Below are positions 54,646 through 63,107 of a DNA stretch of 64,000 nt, piece after piece. Made by a program: the position numbers and the translations under genes. Under the pieces are notes generated by a model. It ran no database searches, had not been told where the DNA came from, and worked only from the letters and a program-made list of their open reading frames with translations. Source of the DNA: Sphingomonas sp. Leaf407 (GTDB lineage: Bacteria; Pseudomonadota; Alphaproteobacteria; Sphingomonadales; Sphingomonadaceae). The stretch spans positions 62,001 to 126,000 of the forward strand of contig NZ_LMQO01000006.1 in NCBI RefSeq assembly GCF_001425385.1, read 5' to 3'. Each line of letters begins with the position of its first letter. The first letter of the stretch is position 1.

Positions 54646-54844
54646 TATATAATATTACATTACGTACGACTTGATTGAAAAACAGTCGCTCACTGGCGGC
54701 TTGTGCCGGACGGGACGTCGTGGCAGCGCGACCGGCGGAACCGGGGCTCGACCGCGGATAGCGACAGGGGCGACGCCGATGAATCGTGGAAACACCACAC
54801 CCCGTCCGGCCGGCCCGGGCATCGCGTCCGGCCTCGCCTGACCG

Positions 54845-55933
54845 ATGGCCGACAGCGACCCGGTCCGGTGCGACGACCCGGCGATCCGACAGATCCCGCA
54901 GTTCGCGATTCCGCGTGACGGCGGGGACGCGAACAGTATCGCCGCCTTCGGGATGGCGGTGCGCGACGTGTTCCATATCGCGCGGGTCGACCCGGCCGAT
55001 CCGGCCGAGGTCGAGACGTTGGCATGGCATCTGGGCACCGCGATGTTCGGCCGTTTCGCGGGGCCTGCGCTGCGGTTCGACCGGCCGGCCACGCTGGTCG
55101 CGAGCAGCGGGCTCGATCATCTGCTGGTGCAATATTACGAGACGGGCGGCTTCACCGGCGATGCCGGCGGCGAACCGGTCGCGGTGCGGGCGGGCGACAT
55201 CTGCGTGTTCGACCTTGCCGATACGCTGTCGACGACGACCAGCGCGTTCCGCAATCTCAGCCTGCTGCTCCCGCGCGCGTCGATCGCGCCGATCGTCGGC
55301 GACATCGCCAGCCTGCACGGCATGGTGGTGCCCGCCGGTTCGGCGGTCGGCGGGTTGCTGTGCGACCATCTCCGTTCGGTCGCGCGACGCCTGCCCGGGC
55401 TGACGACCGCCGAGGCGACGCTGGCGGCGCATGCCACGGTCACGCTCACGGCCATGGTGCTGGCAAGCGAGCGGCGGCGCGAGGGACGCAGCCGGACGCC
55501 GTCGTGCCCGCGATCGGCGTTGCTGCGAATCAACCGGTTGATCGATGCCGAGATCGGCAACCCCGCGCTCGACGCCGAGCGGATCGCGCATGTCGCCGGC
55601 GTCTCGCGCGCCGCGCTCTACCGGCTGTTCGCGCCGGCGGGCGGGGTCGCGCGGCACATCCGCCGGCGGCGGCTGAGCGGCGCGGCGCTGGAACTGGCCG
55701 ATCCATTGCGCCGCGTGCGGGTGGGCGAGGTCGCGCAGCGCTGGGGCTTCGCCACCGATCGCAGCTTCAGCCGCGCGTTCCAGCAGGCGTTCGGCATCGC
55801 GCCCAGCGACGCGCGCGAACGCTGCCTTGCCTTCTTCACGCCGGGCAATGGCGCGAGCGAAACCGATCCGCGCGATTTCGCCGGATGGATGCGCTCGCTC
55901 CACGCCGCCGGGCCGGCCGGCGATCAGCCATAA
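54845..55933 (+). CDS. AraC family transcriptional regulator
   Basis: A 362-aa protein. The N-terminal about 200 residues are an AraC_binding-type sensor (FGMAVRDVFHIARVD...GDICVFDLADTL). The C-terminal double helix-turn-helix holds LDAERIAHVAGVSRAALYRLFAPAGGV and RVGEVAQRWGFATDRSFSRAFQQAFGIAPSDARE. Divergent from TonB receptor 2 over 295 bp, so it probably controls the receptor-halogenase C pair in response to the imported compound (inference). The 3' end overlaps the convergent TolC gene by 10 bp. Confidence 0.88.
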   Translation: MADSDPVRCDDPAIRQIPQFAIPRDGGDANSIAAFGMAVRDVFHIARVDPADPAEVETLAWHLGTAMFGRFAGPALRFDRPATLVASSGLDHLLVQYYETGGFTGDAGGEPVAVRAGDICVFDLADTLSTTTSAFRNLSLLLPRASIAPIVGDIASLHGMVVPAGSAVGGLLCDHLRSVARRLPGLTTAEATLAAHATVTLTAMVLASERRREGRSRTPSCPRSALLRINRLIDAEIGNPALDAERIAHVAGVSRAALYRLFAPAGGVARHIRRRRLSGAALELADPLRRVRVGEVAQRWGFATDRSFSRAFQQAFGIAPSDARERCLAFFTPGNGASETDPRDFAGWMRSLHAAGPAGDQP

Positions 55934-57165
55934 GCGGCGGCATCGAGTCGGCCGGTCGCGCGCAGCAGCGCCGCCTGCGCGACCAGCACGTCGGCGCGTG
56001 CCGCCGCGACCGCCAGTTGCGCGGCGCGCAGCGACTGGTCGGCGACGAGGATGTCGATCGTCGAACGCAGGCCAAAGCCATATTCGGCGCGCACGCCGTT
56101 CAGCGCGACGTCGGCTGCCGCCAGCCCCTCGACATTGGCGCGCAGCCGGCCCTGCGCCGCGATCAGCGTCGCCCACGCCGCATCGCTCGCCCGGATCGCC
56201 TCGCGCTCGGCGGCATCGGCGTCGAAGCGTTCGGCGCGGTTCAGCGCCTCGGCCTGACGGACGCGCGCGGGGACCAGCCCGCCGGTCAGCAGCGGAATGC
56301 GCAGCGACAGGCCGGCGCTGGCGGCGGTGACGCCGCGCAGCCGGTCGTCGCGGTAGAGGCCGCCCGGCCCGACGCTGCCGGTCGCATCGATCGCGGGCGC
56401 GCGTTCGGCGCGGGCCTGATCGATCCGCGCCGCCGATGCCGCGACCACCTGCCGCTGGCGCAGCAGCAGCGGATTGCCCGCCTGCGCCGCGTCGCGCGCG
56501 GCGTCGCGGGTCGCGGGCAGCGTGGCCGGGGGCACGACCTCCGCCGACAGCGTGCCGGCGTCCTGCCCCACCGCCGCGCGGTACGCGGCGGCGGCCTGTG
56601 CCAGCGCGCCTTCGGCATCGGCGAGGTTGGCGACGACGCTGGCACGCTGCGCTTCGAGTTGCGCGACGTCGGTGCGGGTCGCCTGCCCCAGCCCGTAGCG
56701 CGAGCGGGCCTCGGCTACCTGCCGGTCGAGCCGTTCGATGCCGACGCGCGCGACCTCGACCGCCTGCTGGTTATACAGCAGCGCGGCATAGGCGGTGACG
56801 ACGCTTTCGAGGATCGCCGCTTCGGCGTCGCGCAGGCCCGCCGCGCCCGCCGCCACGTCGCGGTTGGCGGCGCGGATCGCGGCGGCGGCGCGCCCGCCGG
56901 TCCAGATCGGGAGCGCGACGCTGGCGACCGCCGCGCCGCTGCCGCCGTTCAGCCGGTCGTAGCCGGCGTTGCCCCCCGCCGACACGACCGGCCGGGCGAG
57001 CGAGCGCGCCTGTTCGGGGGTTTCGGCCAGCGCCGCCTGCCGCGCCTGCGCCGCCGCCAGTTGCGGGTTGGTGGCATAGGCGGCGGCGATCGCCTCGCGC
57101 AGCGTCTCGGCCGAGGCCGGCGTGGCGGCGCACAGCGCCAGCGCAGCGATCCACGCCCTATTCAT
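55924..57165 (-). CDS. TolC family outer membrane channel
   Basis: A 413-aa protein with a signal peptide (MNRAWIAALALCAATPASA), then two TolC-type helical repeats: ETLREAIAAAYATNPQLAAAQARQ and YGLGQATRTDVAQLEAQRASV, with EYGFGLRSTIDILVADQSL in the second repeat. No lipobox cysteine, unlike the NodT channel earlier in the window. Last gene of the ABC exporter operon; its start overlaps the permease stop by 8 bp. It provides the outer-membrane duct. Confidence 0.9.
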   Translation of the reverse strand: MNRAWIAALALCAATPASAETLREAIAAAYATNPQLAAAQARQAALAETPEQARSLARPVVSAGGNAGYDRLNGGSGAAVASVALPIWTGGRAAAAIRAANRDVAAGAAGLRDAEAAILESVVTAYAALLYNQQAVEVARVGIERLDRQVAEARSRYGLGQATRTDVAQLEAQRASVVANLADAEGALAQAAAAYRAAVGQDAGTLSAEVVPPATLPATRDAARDAAQAGNPLLLRQRQVVAASAARIDQARAERAPAIDATGSVGPGGLYRDDRLRGVTAASAGLSLRIPLLTGGLVPARVRQAEALNRAERFDADAAEREAIRASDAAWATLIAAQGRLRANVEGLAAADVALNGVRAEYGFGLRSTIDILVADQSLRAAQLAVAAARADVLVAQAALLRATGRLDAAAYG

Positions 57166-59587
57166 GGCGCAGCGCCCATGCCGGTGCGGCACGGCTGGCG
57201 CGCAGCGACTGGCCGAGCACGGTCAGCACCGCGATCGTCGTGGCGAGCAGCGTCGCGCCGAGGAAGTAGAGCGGCGAGAGCGCAATGCGATCCTCGAAGC
57301 CGGTCAGCCAGCTTCGCATCGCCAGCCACGCGATCGGCCACGCGATGACGTTGGCGATCAGCACCGGGCGCAGGAACTGCCCGACCAGCAGCCGCACGAT
57401 GTCGGTCGCAGATGCGCCCAGCGTCTTGCGAATGCCGATCTCCTTCACCCGCCGCTGCATGTTGAACGAGGCTAGGCCCCAGAGGCCGACGCAGCCGATC
57501 AGCACCGCCAGGCCTGCGCCGATCCCGAACAGCCGCGCCGCGCGGTCGTCATCCTCATAGAATTGCGCGAGGCGGGTGTCGGCGGTGTCGCCGTTGAACG
57601 GCACCTGCGGCGCCATCCGCTGCCACAGCGACCGGACCGCGGCGAGCGCGGTGCGCGGATCGCCCGAGAAGCGGACGGTAGCGACCGTCGTGCCGAGTTT
57701 CTCGGGACGGCGATAGTAGAGATAATAGGTCGGCGGGGTGGGCGAGCGCGGCGAGCCGAAGCGCAGATCGTCGACGACGCCGATGATGGTGCGCGGATTG
57801 CCACCGCCGACGGTCTTGCCGACGGCTTCCTCGGGCGAACGGAACCGCAGGCTGGCGAGCGCACGGCGGTTGATAACGATGTTGAACCCGTCGGTCACCT
57901 TGTGCAGCTCGGCATCGTCCGCGCCGTGCGCATCGTCGAACAGCCGGCCGGCGATCAGCCGCGCGCCGTGCGTCTCGAAGAAGCGCGGACCGACGATGCC
58001 CCAGGTGAGCGACGGCCCCGATCCGGCGACGCCGGGCAGCGGCACGTTGTTGTTATTATCCTCCCCGCTGCCGCCGATCGCGAGATTGGCGACCGTCACC
58101 TCGCGGACCTGCGGCAAGGCGCGGATTGCGGTGACGATTCCCGACTTGCTGCTGGCTTCAACCAGTGAATCCGCCAGCGACCGGACGACGAGCAGCCCGT
58201 CGCGCTGGAAGCCGAGGTCGGTCTGGCGGACATGGCGGGTCTGCGCGAACAGGACGGCGGTGCCGATCATGAACGCGATGGCGAGGCCGAACTGCGCCAC
58301 GACCAGCAACTCGCGGATGCGCGTACCCGCGCGACCGCCGCCGGGCGAGCGCACCGACGCCAGCACCGCCGCCGCCGGAAATCCCGACAGCAGCAACGCG
58401 GGATACACGCCCGCCGCCAGTCCGACGATCAGCGTCAGCAGCACCAGCGCCGGTACGACCACCACGTACGGAATAGTCAGCGACAATCCGCCCGCCGCAT
58501 TGACCAGCGGCAGGCCGATTTCGGCAAGGATCAGCCCGACGAGCGACGCGAGCGCGACGGTCAGCACCGCTTCGCCGAGGAACTGGCGCACCAGCGTCGC
58601 CCGGTCCGCGCCCAGAACCTTGCGCATCGCGACTTCGCGCGCGCGAAGGCCGGCGCGGGCGGTGGCGAGGTTCACGTAATTGACGATCGCGATCAGCAGG
58701 GTCAGGAACCCGACCAGCCCCAGCGTGACGATCGTCGTCTTGCGGCTGGCGCTGTCCTGTCCCTGGGGCACGAGATGGGCGTCGGCGAGCGGCAGCAGTT
58801 TCAGTTGCTGGACCGCCGACGGTCGCTCGCCGGGGGCGGCCAGTTCCTTGCCGCGCCGGTCGACGAAGGCGGTCAGCTTCGATTCGAACGCGCGCGCCGC
58901 TGTGGAATCGGGAAAGCGCAGATAGGTGGCGAGCGACGCGCTGCCCCAATGATACCAGTTTTCCGACGTCGGGGTCCGGGGCAGCGGGATCAGGATCGTC
59001 AGCTTGAAGTCGCTGTTGTCGGGCAGGTCGCGGAACACGCCGCTCACGCGGTAGCTGTTCGGCTGGTCGAACGCGACGACCATCGGCTGGCCGATCGGAT
59101 CGGTGGTGCCGAAATATTTGCGGGCGATGCTCTCGCTGATGACGACGTTGCCCGGCTGCGCCAGCACGCTCGCCGGATCGCCCTTCACCAAGGGAATGCG
59201 CAGCACCTGGAAAAAGGTCGGGTCGACCTGCGCCACATTCTCGCTGGTGGCACGGCCCGCGCGCAGCACGCTGCCGCCGTTCTCGCCGCCGCGGATGCGG
59301 GTGCCGATCGTGCCCGGAAAATCCTCGCGCATCTGTTCGAGCAGGCCGCCCATCGTATAGGGGTACGCCCCGTTCGCCGGGCTTTCGGGCAGGCTCCACA
59401 CCGTCTGCACGACATAGGTCTTGCCATGGTCGGGCAGCCATTTCTCGAACCCCGTCTCGAAGCGGACATAGAGGCCGAGGACGAGGAACACCGCGATGCC
59501 GATGGCGAGGCCGCCGATGTTGAGCGCACCATAGCGTTTGTGCCGGGTGAGCGAGCGATAGAGCGAGCGAAGCGCGAAGCCGTTCAT
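57158..59587 (-). CDS. ABC transporter permease, tandem MacB/FtsX type
   Basis: An 809-aa inner-membrane protein built from two MacB_PCD-FtsX units. A first helix at about 20-42 and a periplasmic domain lead to three helices at about 285-410 (VTLGLVGFLTLLIAIVNYVNLATARAGLRAREVAMRKVLGA). A second unit starts with a helix near 445 and ends with three helices (VLIGCVGLWGLASFNMQRRVKEIGIRKTLGA). The repeated ARAREVAMRKVLGA/VKEIGIRKTLGA coupling helices show the duplication. It carries eight to ten helices in one chain instead of MacB's four, so one chain may replace the usual dimer. Mechanotransmission export or efflux. Confidence 0.9.
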   Translation of the reverse strand: MNGFALRSLYRSLTRHKRYGALNIGGLAIGIAVFLVLGLYVRFETGFEKWLPDHGKTYVVQTVWSLPESPANGAYPYTMGGLLEQMREDFPGTIGTRIRGGENGGSVLRAGRATSENVAQVDPTFFQVLRIPLVKGDPASVLAQPGNVVISESIARKYFGTTDPIGQPMVVAFDQPNSYRVSGVFRDLPDNSDFKLTILIPLPRTPTSENWYHWGSASLATYLRFPDSTAARAFESKLTAFVDRRGKELAAPGERPSAVQQLKLLPLADAHLVPQGQDSASRKTTIVTLGLVGFLTLLIAIVNYVNLATARAGLRAREVAMRKVLGADRATLVRQFLGEAVLTVALASLVGLILAEIGLPLVNAAGGLSLTIPYVVVVPALVLLTLIVGLAAGVYPALLLSGFPAAAVLASVRSPGGGRAGTRIRELLVVAQFGLAIAFMIGTAVLFAQTRHVRQTDLGFQRDGLLVVRSLADSLVEASSKSGIVTAIRALPQVREVTVANLAIGGSGEDNNNNVPLPGVAGSGPSLTWGIVGPRFFETHGARLIAGRLFDDAHGADDAELHKVTDGFNIVINRRALASLRFRSPEEAVGKTVGGGNPRTIIGVVDDLRFGSPRSPTPPTYYLYYRRPEKLGTTVATVRFSGDPRTALAAVRSLWQRMAPQVPFNGDTADTRLAQFYEDDDRAARLFGIGAGLAVLIGCVGLWGLASFNMQRRVKEIGIRKTLGASATDIVRLLVGQFLRPVLIANVIAWPIAWLAMRSWLTGFEDRIALSPLYFLGATLLATTIAVLTVLGQSLRASRAAPAWALRHE

Positions 59588-59603
59588 GGTTCTCCCTTTC
59601 GCG

Positions 59604-60281
<678 letters not shown>

Positions 60282-60292
60282 GTGCGTGCCTT

Positions 60293-61576
60293 TCAGCGGA
60301 GATTGAGGATGTCGCCCTTCACGGACGCGGTATTGCTGGTGACGATGCGCTCGCCGGGGTTCAGCCCGTCGAGCACCTCGACCTGTTCGGGATTGCGCCG
60401 GCCGGTGCGGATCGTCCGGCGGCGGGCATGCGCGCCATCGGCGTCGAGCACGAAGGCGCTGGTGCCGCCGCCCGATTGCAGCCAGCCGCCGACCGGCACG
60501 ACCAGCGCGGGCGCGGTGCTGCCGAGCGTGATGCGCGTGTCGATCGTCTGCCCGCGATTGAGCCCGGCGGGCGGGGGCGAGGCGAACAACAGCTCGACGC
60601 GGAAGCGGCCATCGGTGACTTGGGGCAGCACCTTGGCGACGCGCAGGCCCATGCGCTCGGCGCTCGCCGCCTGCCCCACCGCGACCCGGCCGAGATAATA
60701 TTCGTCGACATCGGCGACGAGCTTCCACGATCCCTCGCTGTCGACCTGTCCCGCCGGATCGCCGGGTTTCAGCGCCTGGCCGGGTTGCAGCGTGAAGTTG
60801 GTCAGCCGCCCGCCGGCGGGCGCGCGCACAATGAGCGTGCCCAGCCCGGCGCGGACCGCCGACAGGTTACGTTCGAGCCGGGCGCGGGTATCGTCGAGCC
60901 GCGCCCCTTGCGTCGCCGTGATCCGTGCCTCGGCCGCGCCGCCGCTCTGAAGCTGGGCGAGGCGCTTCTGCTGATAGGCGACTTCCTCGGCATAGCTTTT
61001 GACGCCGGCGTCGGAGACGAAACCCTTGTCGTGGAGCTGCTCGCGGATCGACAGATCGCGGCGCGCCTTGATGAGATCATAGTTCGCCTGCGCGATCTGT
61101 CCGGCGCGGTCGAGCCGGGTGCGCGCGATGCCGAGGTCCTCGCCGGCGATGCCGCCCAACTGGCTGGCGATCTGTGCCTCGCGGGTCAGCACGTCGAGTT
61201 GCAGGCTCGGGTTAGCGAGCGTGGCGAGCGGCTGGCCCTCCGCGACCATCGCCCCGTCCTGCACCAGCAGCTTCTCGACCTGTCCGCCCGACAGCACGCC
61301 CACCAGCGTGGTCAGGCGCGGCGCGACGCTGGCGCGCACCGGCAGATAATCAGCGAAGGGCGCGCGCTGCGCGGTGCCCGTCTCGATCTGGTCGGCGGCG
61401 ATGTCGGTCGATCCGCTGGCGGGCAGGAACCGCCACACCAGCACCGCCGCCGCCACCAGCAAAACGCCGGCCAGCAGCGCACGGTGCCGCCACCAGCGTT
61501 TGCGCGGTCGTTCGATCCGCCGGTCCATCGCCGCGCCCGGAGCGCCATTGGCATGTGCAGAGTGTTCGCTCATCAT
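60293..61576 (-). CDS. HlyD/MacA-family periplasmic adaptor subunit
   Basis: A 427-aa protein with a membrane helix at about residues 32-50 (ALLAGVLLVAAAVLVWRFL). It has lipoyl half motifs (LVGVLSGGQVEKLLVQDGAMVAEGQPLATLANPSLQL and LIVRAPAGGRLTNFTLQPGQAL) around a coiled-coil hairpin (about 140-235). A beta-barrel and a membrane-proximal domain end GERIVTSNTASVKGDILNLR. First gene of the exporter operon. Divergent from the NtrC-like regulator across only 42 bp, so their promoters must overlap. Confidence 0.9.
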   Translation of the reverse strand: MMSEHSAHANGAPGAAMDRRIERPRKRWWRHRALLAGVLLVAAAVLVWRFLPASGSTDIAADQIETGTAQRAPFADYLPVRASVAPRLTTLVGVLSGGQVEKLLVQDGAMVAEGQPLATLANPSLQLDVLTREAQIASQLGGIAGEDLGIARTRLDRAGQIAQANYDLIKARRDLSIREQLHDKGFVSDAGVKSYAEEVAYQQKRLAQLQSGGAAEARITATQGARLDDTRARLERNLSAVRAGLGTLIVRAPAGGRLTNFTLQPGQALKPGDPAGQVDSEGSWKLVADVDEYYLGRVAVGQAASAERMGLRVAKVLPQVTDGRFRVELLFASPPPAGLNRGQTIDTRITLGSTAPALVVPVGGWLQSGGGTSAFVLDADGAHARRRTIRTGRRNPEQVEVLDGLNPGERIVTSNTASVKGDILNLR

Positions 61577-61618
61577 GCGGACACTGTCGCTGAAACCCGG
61601 GCAAAAACCTAAACCACT

Positions 61619-62902
61619 ATGAACAATGGATTTTCACCGTCATCGCCCACCGGCGACCGTCCGGCGGCGGACGCACCGTCCACGAATGGACAGTCGGCGG
61701 ACCCGTCAATCCTGTTGATCGACGATAATCCGGCGGTCGCCCGCGCGATGGAAATCGCGTTTCGCATCGCCGGCCACCGGCTCGACACGGTGGCCGGGCC
61801 GCAGGAAGCCTATTCGCGGCTGGCGCAGCGGCGCTATGGCGCGATCCTGCTCGACATGAACTTCACGCAAGGGTCGGCCGATGGTGAGGAGGGGCTGGCC
61901 TGCCTCAAGCGGATCGTCGCCGACGATCCCGGTGCCTGCGTGGTCGCGGTGACGGCGCACAGCGGCATCCGCATCGCGGTGGCGGCGATGCAGGCGGGGG
62001 CGCGCGACTTCGTGATGAAGCCGTGGCGCAACGCCGAACTGATCGCCAAGGTCGCGGCAGCGATGGCGCGCGTGCCGGTGGCCACCCCCGCGACACCGCG
62101 CGGCGGTGGCGTGTCGCCGGCGATGCTGCTCGGCGAACATCCGGCGATGGCGCGGTTGCGCGACCTGATCCGCCGGGTGGGACCGAGCGGCGCGGGCGTG
62201 ACCATCACCGGACGGCCGGGCAGCGGACGGATGCTGGCGGCGCGCGCGCTGCACGCCGCGTCGGGTGAACCGGGCGAGCCGCTGCGGATCGACCTGCGCG
62301 ATGCCGCCGCATGGGACCGGCTGGGCGCGGCGGATACCAGCGTGATCCTGCGCCATCCCGACCGGATCGACGCGGTGGCGCAGGACCGGCTGCTCGACCG
62401 GCTGCCCGGCGGCGTCCGCCCGATCGCCATCGTGCAGGAGGTCGCGCTGCTGACCCCGGCGCTGCGCCGGCGGCTGGCGACCGTGGAGATCGCGGTGCCG
62501 CCGCTGGCCAGCCGGGGCGACGACGTGCTGCTGCTCGCCCGCCATTTCGCGCGCGATGCCGCCGAACGCTTCGGCCGGGGCGAGGTGCGGCTGACCCCGG
62601 CGGCCGAAGCGGCGATCCGCGCGGCACCATGGCCCGACGAGGTGCGCGGGCTGGCGCTGGCGATCGAACGCGCGGTGCTGTTGAGCGACGACGGCGCGAT
62701 CGACGCGGCGGCGGTGGTTCCGCCACCGCCGGTCGTCGTCACCGATCCGGGCGCGGAGGCGAATTTCGCGCTGTCCGATGCGGAGCGGGCGATGATCGAG
62801 GCGGCGCTACGCGAACATCGCCACAACGTCACCCATGCCGCGACCGCGCTGGGGTTGAGCCGGGGCGCGCTGTACCGACGGATGGCGCGCTATGGGCTGT
62901 AG
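61619..62902 (+). CDS. NtrC-like response regulator with degenerate AAA domain
   Basis: A 427-aa protein. The receiver (about 30-145) has Asp79 in ILLDMNF and a KPW lysine. A shortened central domain (about 165-345) resembles sigma-54 activators. The Walker A site is GRPGSGRM, so its lysine is Arg204. I find no GAFTGA loop and no clear Walker B. Residual elements such as LASRGDDVLLLARHF and WPDEVRGLALAIERAVLL remain. The C-terminus is an intact Fis-type helix-turn-helix (NVTHAATALGLSRGALYRRM). It should bind DNA but cannot remodel sigma-54 polymerase. Divergent from the ABC exporter operon, its likely target. Confidence 0.87.
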   Translation: MNNGFSPSSPTGDRPAADAPSTNGQSADPSILLIDDNPAVARAMEIAFRIAGHRLDTVAGPQEAYSRLAQRRYGAILLDMNFTQGSADGEEGLACLKRIVADDPGACVVAVTAHSGIRIAVAAMQAGARDFVMKPWRNAELIAKVAAAMARVPVATPATPRGGGVSPAMLLGEHPAMARLRDLIRRVGPSGAGVTITGRPGSGRMLAARALHAASGEPGEPLRIDLRDAAAWDRLGAADTSVILRHPDRIDAVAQDRLLDRLPGGVRPIAIVQEVALLTPALRRRLATVEIAVPPLASRGDDVLLLARHFARDAAERFGRGEVRLTPAAEAAIRAAPWPDEVRGLALAIERAVLLSDDGAIDAAAVVPPPPVVVTDPGAEANFALSDAERAMIEAALREHRHNVTHAATALGLSRGALYRRMARYGL

Positions 62903-62912
62903 CGGCAAGGCT

Positions 62913-63079
62913 CCCCTCCCTGACAAGGGAGGGGTTGGGGGTGGATCGGCCTGCGAGGGAACGGCAGCACCTGACCCGAACCTACCCACCCCCGACCCAG
63001 TTTCGGGTGAACAGTGCCCCGCACTGTTCAGGTCATGCCTGGGGCATGACCGACCCGAAACTCTTCTCAGGGAGGGGAG
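62913..63079. repeat. Composite palindromic intergenic repeat, copy 3, with an inserted cloverleaf element
   Basis: The left hairpin is intact (CCCCTCCCT/AGGGAGGGG, 62913-62934), and the core continues as in copy 1 to ACCCACCCCCGACCC. The right hairpin keeps only its right arm (CAGGGAGGGGAG, 63069-63079). Its left arm is replaced by a 64-base element with three-way symmetry. It separates the NtrC-like regulator from its kinase. Confidence 0.75.
62999..63062. repeat. Three-way-junction (cloverleaf) element inside repeat copy 3
   Basis: Outer stem AGTTTCGGGT (62999-63008) with ACCCGAAACT (63053-63062), 10 perfect pairs. Inside are hairpin 1, GAACAGTGC/GCACTGTTC (63009-63029, loop CCC), and hairpin 2, GGTCATGCC/GGCATGACC (63031-63051, loop TGG), 9 perfect pairs each. 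Only two bases in the element are unpaired outside loops. Confidence 0.85.
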
Positions 63080-63107
63080 AGCATCAATCATCGGTCTGCG
63101 ATCGGTC

